A stretch of 64,000 nucleotides of DNA. It comes from Desulfobotulus pelophilus. Its GTDB lineage: Bacteria; Desulfobacterota; Desulfobacteria; Desulfobacterales; ASO4-4. The notes under the pieces are model-generated. The model was given only the letters and a program-made list of their open reading frames with translations. It made no database searches and was not told the origin of the DNA. The translations under genes were made by a program, and so were the position numbers. Of the stretch, positions 1-7,395 are shown in pieces (position 1 is the first letter of the stretch; each line of letters opens with the position of its first letter). Where the stretch lies: positions 310,001 to 374,000 of the forward strand of contig NZ_JAPFPW010000002.1 of the NCBI RefSeq assembly GCF_026155325.1. The letters run 5' to 3'.

Positions 1-1020
1 AATGGTTTTGAAGCCCTTGCCCGTGCCGCGGAGCCACCCCCGCCGGATCTGATTACCCTTGATATTGATATGCCCGGTTTTGGTGGTTTTGAAACCTTCC
101 GTAAACTCCAGGAAGAACATTACCGCCGCTTTTTTACCCATGTGGAAGATTCCCGCATACCTATTATTTTTGTTACGGCCAATGACACCCTGGATGTTCG
201 TCAGAAAGGGTTTTCTCTGGGAGCCGCCGATTTTATCACCAAGCCTTTTCGGAAGGGCGAGCTGAAAGCGGCTGTTGAATCCATACTGAAGCCTCCCCAG
301 CCCATGGCCGGTCTCAGGGCATTGGTTGTGGATGACAGCGATACAGCCAGGGCCATCGTGGCGGAAAATCTGCGACGTGAGGGTCTGCAGGTTTCGGAAG
401 CAGAAGACGGGCAGGCTGCCTGCGATATTCTGACGGATCTCAACTGGACCATGGATATTGTGGTCACCGACCTTGTCATGCCGAGGATGGACGGTATAGC
501 CCTGTGCCGTGAGGCCCGCCGACAGAAGAATCTGGAGGATACTCCTTTTATTTTTCTGACGGCCCTTGCGGATCAGAAAGAGCTTTTGAAGATTTTTGCA
601 GCGGGTGGTACGGATTATCTTGTTAAGCCTTTTTTCAAGGAAGAATTCCTTGCCCGGGTCAATGTGCATTTGGAGCGGACTCTTCTTACGCGCAAGCTGC
701 GTAAAACCATTGCCGATCTTGAAGTGAACCAGGTGGCAAAGGAGCGACAGCAAAAGCTGGAAGGAGCTCTGGGCATGGCCGCTACGATCTGCCATGAGCT
801 GAATCAGCCTCTTCAGAAAATCAGCGGTTATGCCGAACTTCTGAAGTCACAGGCCGTAGTACGCAGCAGGGAGGATCTGTATGCGGATCATGTTCTGCAG
901 GCTGTACAGGATATGGGAGCACTGACGCGCAGGCTGATGACACTGACACAGTACCGGACCCGTGCCTATCCTGGGGGGGAAAGTCTTCTCCATCTGGACT
1001 CAGAGGGTCCTTCGGGTTGA
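1..1020 (+). CDS. Double-receiver protein with histidine-kinase-like H-box, 5' end outside window
   Basis: The frame is open from base 1, so the N-terminus is missing. A first receiver domain is visible with the phospho-acceptor context LDIDMPGFGG and the later KPF lysine. It is followed by a second complete receiver (LVVDDSD, then VVTDLVMPRMDG with the likely Asp, then LVKPF). After that come a coiled-coil stretch and an H-box-like segment, HELNQPLQKISGY, which matches the dimerisation/phosphotransfer helix of histidine kinases. The protein then ends after about 60 residues without any N, G1 or G2 box of an ATPase domain. It may therefore act as a phosphorelay intermediate or scaffold rather than an autokinase. 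The upstream partner gene is outside the window. Domain identity is secure; the signalling role is inferred. Confidence 0.85.
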   Translation, partial: NGFEALARAAEPPPPDLITLDIDMPGFGGFETFRKLQEEHYRRFFTHVEDSRIPIIFVTANDTLDVRQKGFSLGAADFITKPFRKGELKAAVESILKPPQPMAGLRALVVDDSDTARAIVAENLRREGLQVSEAEDGQAACDILTDLNWTMDIVVTDLVMPRMDGIALCREARRQKNLEDTPFIFLTALADQKELLKIFAAGGTDYLVKPFFKEEFLARVNVHLERTLLTRKLRKTIADLEVNQVAKERQQKLEGALGMAATICHELNQPLQKISGYAELLKSQAVVRSREDLYADHVLQAVQDMGALTRRLMTLTQYRTRAYPGGESLLHLDSEGPSG

Positions 1021-1094
1021 TAATTATCTGTTGTTGCGGTCTCCGTGGTGTTGTGTATGGGTTCTCATGAAGGATCTTTAGGTGGAGAGGCTGC

Positions 1095-1691
1095 GTGTAC
1101 CATATAGCAATTCGTCGGCGTATTTCCCGGAGCACTTTTTTTTACTACATGGATGTGGACGGCGGCAGAGACCATTGGGTGGGCAGGGCTCAGATGGTGT
1201 GCAAGCCGCTGGAGGCCTATCGGTCGGCTAAGTTTTTTCCCACGGATGACATCTATGATACCTGCATTGCCTGCGGCGTGAAGCCAGGGCAGTGGATCGG
1301 TCATCTGCGTATATTTTATCCCAACGGGGACACGGCCCCTTTGTATCGTATGCGCATGGGTGTAGGGGGAGAGGTTTTCTGTGCCATCTGTTCGGATCTC
1401 ATGGCCGCAGGGGGCAGGCTTCTTTACGCTCTGCCCACAACGGAAAGCATGCGTGATTTTCTGCAGAAGAAGGGGCTGATTCCTTCTGCGAGGTTTCCCG
1501 GTCATTATTTTTATCCTCTGGATGGAGTGAGGCCTGACGGACGGATCCGCCCGGGAAAAGTGATTCTGTGTGCGGATTGTGCCGGTCACCTTGACGGTGG
1601 CGGGCATGGTAGTGCTGAAGAGGCCGTCTGCGTAGAAGGCCGGATGGAGGGTATGCCGGTGTTGCGGGATATTTCCGGGCAGGAGCCTTAG
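1095..1691 (+). CDS. Hypothetical protein with three CxxC pairs
   Basis: 198 residues from a GTG start preceded by a GGTGGAGAGG ribosome site. I do not recognise the family. It carries three CxxC pairs (CIAC near residue 55, CAIC near 96, CADC near 158), which suggests bound zinc or another metal in a rubredoxin- or ribbon-like fold. The C-terminal part has GKVILCADCAGH. There are no membrane segments or signal peptide. It follows the receiver protein by about 75 bases on the same strand and could share its transcript. Base composition is like the neighbours. Confidence 0.6.
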   Translation: MYHIAIRRRISRSTFFYYMDVDGGRDHWVGRAQMVCKPLEAYRSAKFFPTDDIYDTCIACGVKPGQWIGHLRIFYPNGDTAPLYRMRMGVGGEVFCAICSDLMAAGGRLLYALPTTESMRDFLQKKGLIPSARFPGHYFYPLDGVRPDGRIRPGKVILCADCAGHLDGGGHGSAEEAVCVEGRMEGMPVLRDISGQEP

Positions 1692-1900
1692 ATCCGGAAG
1701 AGCGAACCATGTCTATAGGATGCTTTTTTCTTGCGTTCCGTATGTTTTGTGCCTAGTTTTCTCGGCAAGCAAAAGTTTTTTTGTTGTCTTTTTTTGTGCA
1801 GCCTGCGACGGCAGAAAATACAGCGGCTCTTCATTGGTAGAGCAAAGTGAAGCATTGAGGTCTTTAGGGGCCGAATGCAGAAAAGGCAGGAGGTTTTCTG
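1692..1900. other. Intergenic region before copA
   Basis: About 210 T-rich bases. An ORF runs through it and into copA in another frame, but it has no family signature and is treated as noise. I see no clear CueR-type dyad. The copA ribosome site (AGGAGG) lies at its end. Confidence 0.4.
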
Positions 1901-4345
1901 ATGAGGAAAATACGGTTGCCCGTCATGGGCATGCATTGTGTGAACTGCGCCAATGGTGTGGAAAAAGCGGTTGTTGCCCTGGACGGCGTCCAGACGGCCC
2001 GCGTGAATTTAGCTTCGGAGTTGCTGGATGCCGAAGTGGATGAAGAAAAGGTTTCTGCAGGGGATATTGCCGAAGCCGTACGAAAGGCCGGATTTCAGAT
2101 TCCCGAAGCAAGTCTTCGTATTCCTGTCATGGGCATGCATTGTGTGAACTGTGCCAATGGTGTGGAAAAGGCGCTGAAGGGGGTGGCGGGTGTGATGGAT
2201 GCCCGTGTCAATTTCGCCCTTGAAGAAGCACAGGTCCGATACCTGCCCGGAGAGACCGGAGCGTCTGTTCTGATGGAGGCCATACGTAAAGCAGGTTTTA
2301 CTCCGGTCATGGATGAAGAGAACGGTCCGGATGCCGATGATGTGGAGACGTCGGCCAGAGAAGCAGACGTTGCCGATCAGAAGAAAAAGTTTTTGGTCGG
2401 GGCTTTTTTTACTCTTCCCCTTTTTATTCTTTCCATGGGAAGGGATTTTGATCTTATGGGTGCATGGAGCCATGGGGTCTGGGTAAATTATTTTCTCTGG
2501 TTTCTGGCAACGCCGGTGATGTTCTATACGGGGCTGGATTACTTCCGGGGCGGCTGGCAGAGCCTGAAAAATAAGAGCGCCAACATGGATGTTCTGGTCA
2601 GTATGGGTACTTCCGTTGCCTATGGATATTCTGTGTGCGTGATTCTCTTTTCCAGCCTTGATGGGCACGTTTATTTTGAAACGGCTGCTGTTATTATTAC
2701 CCTTATTAAGTTCGGCAAGCTCCTTGAGTCCAGAACCCGGGGCAAAAGTGGCGAAGCCATCCGTAAGCTGATGGATCTGTCGCCGAAAATGGCCATACGG
2801 TTGGAAAAAGGCCGGGAAGTGGAAGTGGCTGTTTCTGCAATCCGTAAAGGAGACAGGCTGGTATTGCGGCCGGGCAGTCTTGTTCCTGTGGATGGCATTG
2901 TGGAGGAAGGGTTGAGTTCGGTGGATGAGGCCATGCTTACGGGCGAATCCATTCCTGTGGATAAAAAGCCGGGAGACGGTCTGACGGGCGGAACCGTTAA
3001 TCATGATGGACATCTTGTCTTCATTGCGGAACGGGTAGGTGCGGAAACGGTGCTTGCAGGCATTATCCGTATGGTGCGGGAGGCGCAGGGCAGCCGCACA
3101 AGGGTGCAGGCCCTTGCGGACAGGGTGGCGGCAGTCTTTGTTCCTGCGGTGGTGATGGTAGCGCTGTTCACCTTTGCCGTATGGTGGCTGGCTTCGGGAG
3201 ATGGTGTGGAAGCCATGGTGCGTCTGGTTGCCGTTCTTGTCATTGCCTGTCCCTGTGCCCTGGGTCTGGCAACACCCACGGCGGTTATGGCAGGAACGGG
3301 CAGGGCTGCAGAAAATGGTATTTTGTTCAAAAACGGCATGGCCCTTGAAGATGCGGCAGAAGTTCAGACGGTGGTTTTTGATAAAACCGGTACGCTGACC
3401 TACGGTAAGCCTGAGGTGACGGACATTCTTTCTGTGTCGGAGGAAATGTCGGAAGACGATATCCTTGCACTGGCTGCTGCGGTGGAGAAGGGATCGGAGC
3501 ATCCTGTGGGACGGGCTGTCGTTAATAGGGCAGAAAAGCAAGGGCTTTCTTTTCCGGATGTTTCGGCTTTTACCAGTGTGGGAGGGGCCGGGGTGAAAGC
3601 TGTGGCAGCAGGCCGGTCCGCAGCCATAGGCCGTCCGGACTGGCTCCGGGATACGGGGGTGAGTACGGAATCCGGAACAGAGGCAATAAAGGAACTGAGG
3701 AAAGCGGGAAAAACCGTACTGGGACTGGCTGTGGAAGGGCGTCTTGCAGGGTTGATTGCTGTGGCGGATACTCCACGACCGGAAGCGCCTTCTGTTATTT
3801 CTGGCTTGAAGGCCATGGGGATGCATACGGTTCTCATGACAGGCGATACCCCGGAAAGTGCGGGAGCTGTTGCCGCTTTCTGCGGTATAGGGGAAGTGCT
3901 GTCCGAGGTGCGCCCCGAAGGAAAAGCCGGGGCCATAAAGCTCCTTCAGGCAGGAGGGAGGCGGGTTGCCATGGTGGGAGACGGCATCAATGATGCACCT
4001 GCACTGGCCGCTGCCGATCTGGGCATTGCCATGGGATCCGGAACGGATGTGGCCATGGAGACTGGAGATGTGGTTCTGGCCGGAGGGCGACTGTCTCAGG
4101 TCCCCATGGTTTTCAGAATAGGCAGGGCCAGCCTTCGTGTGATCAGGCAGAATCTTTTCTGGGCCTTCTGTTATAATGTACTGCTCATTCCCATTGCGGC
4201 AGGTGTGCTGGCTTCCTTTACTCTTCTTCCTATGATGCTGCGGCATCTGGATCCCATGGCCGCAGCGCTGGCCATGGCCCTGAGCAGCCTTACGGTGGTG
4301 AATAATTCTCTGCGTCTTTATCGTTCCCGAAGTTTGATCCGCTGA
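1901..4345 (+). CDS. copA: Copper-translocating P1B-type ATPase
   Basis: 814 residues, the usual CopA size. Two N-terminal heavy-metal-associated domains (about 1-70 and 72-140) each carry GMHCVNC. Then come eight predicted membrane helices, the A-domain TGES motif, the CPC metal-site motif with ALGLATP near residue 449, the phosphorylation loop DKTGT near 493, the SEHP motif of P1B pumps and the hinge GDGINDAP near 693. It would export Cu(I) across the inner membrane using ATP. The ATG at 1901 follows AGGAGG at good spacing. The two HMA domains are unusually alike at DNA level (see the repeat entries). No chaperone or MerR regulator is adjacent. A silver or other monovalent-metal role is possible, but CPC favours copper. 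Confidence 0.96.
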   Translation: MRKIRLPVMGMHCVNCANGVEKAVVALDGVQTARVNLASELLDAEVDEEKVSAGDIAEAVRKAGFQIPEASLRIPVMGMHCVNCANGVEKALKGVAGVMDARVNFALEEAQVRYLPGETGASVLMEAIRKAGFTPVMDEENGPDADDVETSAREADVADQKKKFLVGAFFTLPLFILSMGRDFDLMGAWSHGVWVNYFLWFLATPVMFYTGLDYFRGGWQSLKNKSANMDVLVSMGTSVAYGYSVCVILFSSLDGHVYFETAAVIITLIKFGKLLESRTRGKSGEAIRKLMDLSPKMAIRLEKGREVEVAVSAIRKGDRLVLRPGSLVPVDGIVEEGLSSVDEAMLTGESIPVDKKPGDGLTGGTVNHDGHLVFIAERVGAETVLAGIIRMVREAQGSRTRVQALADRVAAVFVPAVVMVALFTFAVWWLASGDGVEAMVRLVAVLVIACPCALGLATPTAVMAGTGRAAENGILFKNGMALEDAAEVQTVVFDKTGTLTYGKPEVTDILSVSEEMSEDDILALAAAVEKGSEHPVGRAVVNRAEKQGLSFPDVSAFTSVGGAGVKAVAAGRSAAIGRPDWLRDTGVSTESGTEAIKELRKAGKTVLGLAVEGRLAGLIAVADTPRPEAPSVISGLKAMGMHTVLMTGDTPESAGAVAAFCGIGEVLSEVRPEGKAGAIKLLQAGGRRVAMVGDGINDAPALAAADLGIAMGSGTDVAMETGDVVLAGGRLSQVPMVFRIGRASLRVIRQNLFWAFCYNVLLIPIAAGVLASFTLLPMMLRHLDPMAAALAMALSSLTVVNNSLRLYRSRSLIR
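1922..1965 (+). repeat. Direct repeat copy 1, HMA motif of copA
   Basis: A 44-base segment encoding VMGMHCVNCANGVEK recurs at 2126-2169 with one silent difference (C at 1948 against T at 2152), exactly 204 bases (68 codons) apart. This fits tandem duplication of the metal-binding domain with later homogenisation. Confidence 0.9.
2126..2169 (+). repeat. Direct repeat copy 2, HMA motif of copA
   Basis: Second copy of the 44-base element at 1922-1965, in the same reading frame and covering the same residues of the second HMA domain. DNA identity falls away quickly on both sides. Confidence 0.9.
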
Positions 4346-4689
4346 TGCGGAGTATGGAGAGGGGGATGCTTTCTGTTTTATCGGATCAAAAGAGGATGTT
4401 CATGGATTCTCCTGAGCGGGCAGAGGCGGTTTAGGGAAGGCGGCAAAGGAGCGGAGGTTGCCCGGAGGCAGCTCCCAGACCGTGGAAACCATGACGCGGT
4501 TTTCCGTCATATTGCGGGTAGGAGGGTTTTGTCCTTTGCGGTGGTTTCCTGGATGGCGGTAACCGGTTGGCCGGAAACAGATGAGTGGCGTGATTCTTTG
4601 CGTGATTTATTTCCGGGGCTTTTGGCACAAAGAGTAACCACTATTTTATCATTTTTCGGCATAAGTGCGTCAGTAAAGGAGGGTGTCGG
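4346..4689. other. Intergenic region with no recognised gene
   Basis: 344 bases between copA and the hydrolase. It holds nested short inverted repeats around 4486-4511 (ATGACG pairing CGTCAT, overlapped by GGAAACC pairing GGTTTTCC) but no riboswitch class or terminator I recognise. Its end provides the ribosome site AAAGGAGG for the gene at 4690. Confidence 0.4.
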
Positions 4690-5547
4690 GTGAGCTGGCA
4701 GATACATATTTTGGCTAATGGCCGCTTTTCCATACGTTTTCGTACTCAATGGGGGGGGGATCTTCTGCCTTCCATGGAAAATATCCCCAGCAGTATTTTT
4801 CTTGCGTATTCTGCATCGGGGCTGGTTCTGGTGGATACGGGTTTTGACCCTGAAGATGTAGGCGGTCATGGATCTTTCGCGGCACAGAAAAGAACCGAAT
4901 CTCTGGAGGAGTTGCTGAAAAGTCTGGGCCTTGTGCCGGAAGATGTCGGTGATGTGATCATGACCCATCTGCACTGGGATCATACGGCAGGGATGCGGCT
5001 TTTCCCCCATGCCCGTTTCCATGTTCAGGCCGATGCCTTCCGGGCTTTTTTATGTCTGAAGCCCAATGAAGAAACTTATTACCGGCCTCAACACTGGCTT
5101 CCACTGCTGGATCGCATGGTGCTCATCGAAGGAGACAAAGAAATTGTACCGGGGATTCGGGTGCGGCGTACGGGAGGGCACTGCGCGGGGCATCAGGTCG
5201 TTCTCGTGGAAACGGAGGAGGGAACCCTTGCTCTGGCGGGAGATCTGCCCTTTGACTATTCCGGTCTCTGGTCGTCACTGCCTGCAGATTTTTGGGAGGA
5301 TTACCGTAGGTGCAAAGGGGAAAAAACAGGGTGGTCTGATGAACAGTGGAAAAGATTGCGGGCTTTTATGAAAAAAAACAAATTAATGGATGCGCCATGC
5401 GGAACAAGGGAAGTGAGTTTTTCGCGATTGCGCAGGGGGTGTGCCCGGATACTGCTGACCCATGATCCGGGGCCCTTTATCCTGACAGTGAAGAGCGGAA
5501 ACAGCCGGCCTGACAGCGGCAAGGGCAGCAGAAGGATGCTGCCCTGA
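4690..5547 (+). CDS. Metallo-beta-lactamase-fold hydrolase (N-acyl homoserine lactonase-like)
   Basis: 285 residues, GTG start after AAAGGAGG. The metal-binding motif HLHWDHTAG gives ligands H93, H95, D97 and H98. Further ligands are seen in GGHCAGHQ and in LAGDLPFD, and the last conserved His is in LLTHDPGP. The arrangement resembles the AttM/AiiA-type lactonase branch of the superfamily, but many such proteins are general hydrolases, so the substrate cannot be read from sequence. It has no signal peptide and is expected in the cytoplasm. It is convergent with the PurF-like gene, 7 bases apart. An 8-bp inverted repeat (5523-5530 with 5537-5544) over its last codons may help end transcription. 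Confidence 0.85.
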   Translation: MSWQIHILANGRFSIRFRTQWGGDLLPSMENIPSSIFLAYSASGLVLVDTGFDPEDVGGHGSFAAQKRTESLEELLKSLGLVPEDVGDVIMTHLHWDHTAGMRLFPHARFHVQADAFRAFLCLKPNEETYYRPQHWLPLLDRMVLIEGDKEIVPGIRVRRTGGHCAGHQVVLVETEEGTLALAGDLPFDYSGLWSSLPADFWEDYRRCKGEKTGWSDEQWKRLRAFMKKNKLMDAPCGTREVSFSRLRRGCARILLTHDPGPFILTVKSGNSRPDSGKGSRRMLP

Positions 5548-5554
5548 TGAAAAA

Positions 5555-6961
5555 TTAAAAGCCGAAACCTGATCCGTCCCAGCAGTGGGTGCAGAGTTTT
5601 TCTTTGGGTAGGCCGATGGCTGTCACCAGATCTTCCAAAGCCTGAAACTGTAAAGAAGTCAGTTCCATCCGTTGTTGAATCCATGCTGTCATTGCTTTGT
5701 TTTTTGGATCAGCGGCATTTGCGTATCGATGAAGATCCATGGCTTCATCCCCTTCAAGGGCGAGTATGGCTTTACGCCCGATGAGTTCCAGGGAAGAGCG
5801 CGAGCTGGAGAAATTAAGAAACTCGCAGGGGAATATCAGTGCGGGGCAGGCCACTCTCATGTGAACATGGCGGGCACCATAGGCACAGAGTACCCGTGCA
5901 TTGTCGGCGAGCTGGGTTCCCCGGACGATGGAATCATCCATGAGAACCATGGATTTTCCTTCGATCAGGCTGCGATTGGGGATCAGTTTCATGCGGGCGA
6001 CCAAAGAACGGGTTTTCTGGTTCTGGGGCATGAAGCTTCTCGGCCATGTGGGGGTATACTTGACAATGGGGCGCTGGTAGGGAATCCCTCGGGCATTGGC
6101 ATAGCCTACGGCATGACCGATGCCGGAATCCGGAATGCCGGCTGCAAAGTCTGCCGGAACCGTATCTTTTGCAGCCATGGCTGCGCCACAGCGGTAGCGG
6201 AATGCTTCCACGTTGATGCCTTCGTAACTGGAAGAAGGGTAGCCGTAGTAGACCCAGAGGAAAGAGCAAACCTGCATGGGCTCCTTTGCAGGAATACGAT
6301 CTTCCCAGCCTGTCGGACTGATGAAAATCGCTTCTCCCGGTCCGAGATCCCTGACTGGTTCATAGCCAAGATTTACAAAAGCACTGGATTCGGAAGAAAA
6401 AGCATAACCACCATCTCTCTGGCCGAGGATGAGTGGCGTTCTGCCAAGAAGATCCCTGCAGCCGTAAATGCCCTTTTCCGTCATCAGGATAAAGGTGCAG
6501 GAACCCTTGAGTTTTTCCTGTACGGCCAGAATTCCCGACTCAAAGGATTCTTCCGCACTGATGAGCATAGCCACAATTTCTGTGGGATTGATTTTGCCGG
6601 CGGAAGACTCACTGAAGGCATAGCGGGTTGAATGGGCTTTCTGGGCAAGGGTGTCAATGTTGGTTATTTTCCCAACGGTTACAAGGGCAAAACGTCCCAA
6701 GTGAGATGAAAAGACCATGGGTTGGGCATCCGTATCGCTGATGACTCCGATTCCCATATTGCCGGAAAAAAGACCTAGATCCGGTTCAAACTGGGTACGG
6801 AAATAGCTTGATTCCAGATTGTGGATTTTGCGGGTAAATCCCGATGGCCCGGCTACGGCCATGCCGCCCCGCCGGGTGCCGAGATGGGAAAGGTAGTCTG
6901 TTCCGTAAAAAAGGTCTCCCACACAATCTGTCTTCCGGGCCACGCCGAACACGCCCCCCAT
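5555..6961 (-). CDS. PurF-like amidophosphoribosyltransferase paralogue lacking the glutaminase cysteine
   Basis: 468 residues from the ATG at 6961, chosen because AGGAAGGGAG lies just upstream; an in-frame ATG 24 codons earlier has no such site. Overall it aligns with the Bacillus-type PurF. An N-terminal Ntn glutaminase-like domain (about 1-230) is followed by a phosphoribosyltransferase domain with the PRPP motif VLMDDSIVRGTQ at 339-350 and GIPDSG near 275. Cysteines expected to bind a 4Fe-4S cluster are in place (C232, C379, C457, C460). However, the processed enzyme should start with the nucleophile Cys, and here residue 2 is Gly (MGGVFGV). The oxyanion-hole region HNGN reads TVGK near 95-98. 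Glutamine-dependent activity is therefore unlikely; ammonia use or a different role is inferred. Its promoter lies between it and ilvL. Confidence 0.85.
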   Translation of the reverse strand: MGGVFGVARKTDCVGDLFYGTDYLSHLGTRRGGMAVAGPSGFTRKIHNLESSYFRTQFEPDLGLFSGNMGIGVISDTDAQPMVFSSHLGRFALVTVGKITNIDTLAQKAHSTRYAFSESSAGKINPTEIVAMLISAEESFESGILAVQEKLKGSCTFILMTEKGIYGCRDLLGRTPLILGQRDGGYAFSSESSAFVNLGYEPVRDLGPGEAIFISPTGWEDRIPAKEPMQVCSFLWVYYGYPSSSYEGINVEAFRYRCGAAMAAKDTVPADFAAGIPDSGIGHAVGYANARGIPYQRPIVKYTPTWPRSFMPQNQKTRSLVARMKLIPNRSLIEGKSMVLMDDSIVRGTQLADNARVLCAYGARHVHMRVACPALIFPCEFLNFSSSRSSLELIGRKAILALEGDEAMDLHRYANAADPKNKAMTAWIQQRMELTSLQFQALEDLVTAIGLPKEKLCTHCWDGSGFGF

Positions 6962-7152
6962 GATACTCCCTTCCTTACATGTTTTGCCGGTATGCTGTCT
7001 TTTCAGTCCCATTTTTTCAAAAGGGAATGGCAATGGTGGATTGGAATTTTTTGCTGGTGAACTTACATATCAGACAGGTGGCGTTATAGAATCCATTGGC
7101 TCTCAAGTACAGAAAAAAATATGAAGGTACGGATTTTTCATGCAAAAGAGTG

Positions 7153-7181
7153 TTGACATTAAAATGGGCTGTTGTTAAAGC
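7153..7181 (+). promoter_or_regulatory. Putative sigma-70 promoter for the ilv leader
   Basis: A perfect TTGACA at 7153-7158 is followed after 16-17 bases by a weak -10 (TTAAAG). It lies about 35 bases upstream of the leader peptide ORF, a suitable place for an attenuated transcript. The -10 is only a partial match. Confidence 0.5.
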
Positions 7182-7214
7182 ACACACTCAAACAAAATGG
7201 AGAAAGACAGTCCC

Positions 7215-7301
7215 ATGCTTACTCTTATACTTATCAGCCTTATTCTCGTGATTATCGTTCTCGTGGTGGTGGCGCCACCGCTCGAGGGTCAGGCTTGGTA
7301 A
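7215..7301 (+). CDS. ilvL: ilv operon leader peptide (attenuation)
   Basis: A 28-residue ORF (ATG 7215, TAA 7299-7301). Seventeen residues are branched-chain (7 Leu, 5 Ile, 5 Val), and 16 of them fall within residues 2-19; the run ends LVVV before APPLEGQAW. It lies 94 bases before ilvD and is followed by a strong terminator hairpin, the classical arrangement of enterobacterial ilv leaders, where scarcity of charged tRNA stalls the ribosome on these codons and prevents terminator formation. A 12-base perfect palindrome (7268-7279) overlaps the Val codons and proline codons. The upstream SD (GGAG at 7199) is distant. The function is inferred from composition and position, both of which are unusually clear. 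Confidence 0.85.
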   Translation: MLTLILISLILVIIVLVVVAPPLEGQAW

Positions 7302-7332
7302 TGGCATTATAAACGCCGAACGGAAGATTCAG

Positions 7333-7369
7333 AACCGTTATCAGCCTGACAGCTGATAACGGTTTTTTT
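7333..7369 (+). terminator. ilv attenuator (intrinsic terminator before ilvD)
   Basis: A perfect 13-bp stem (7333-7345 with 7352-7364, loop CTGACA) runs into seven T at 7363-7369. It sits between the leader peptide and ilvD. A competing 5-bp pairing, AACGG at 7319-7323 with CCGTT at 7335-7339, would remove the 5' arm and could be part of an antiterminator. Confidence 0.9.
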
Positions 7370-7395
7370 GTTTTTCAAGCATGAAAGGAGTGACC

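Noticed and set aside
1720-2043. A 107-codon + strand ORF running from the gap into copA
   Set aside because: It overlaps the HMA domain of copA in another frame, has no ribosome site and no family-like sequence.
2009-4246. A 745-codon open frame antisense to copA
   Set aside because: It mirrors the codon bias of copA, lacks any domain signature, and its apparent product is rich in His, Ser and Arg as expected of an antisense shadow.
5672-6631. A 319-codon + strand ORF across the PurF-like gene
   Set aside because: The minus-strand frame has clear PurF motifs and an SD; the + frame shows none.
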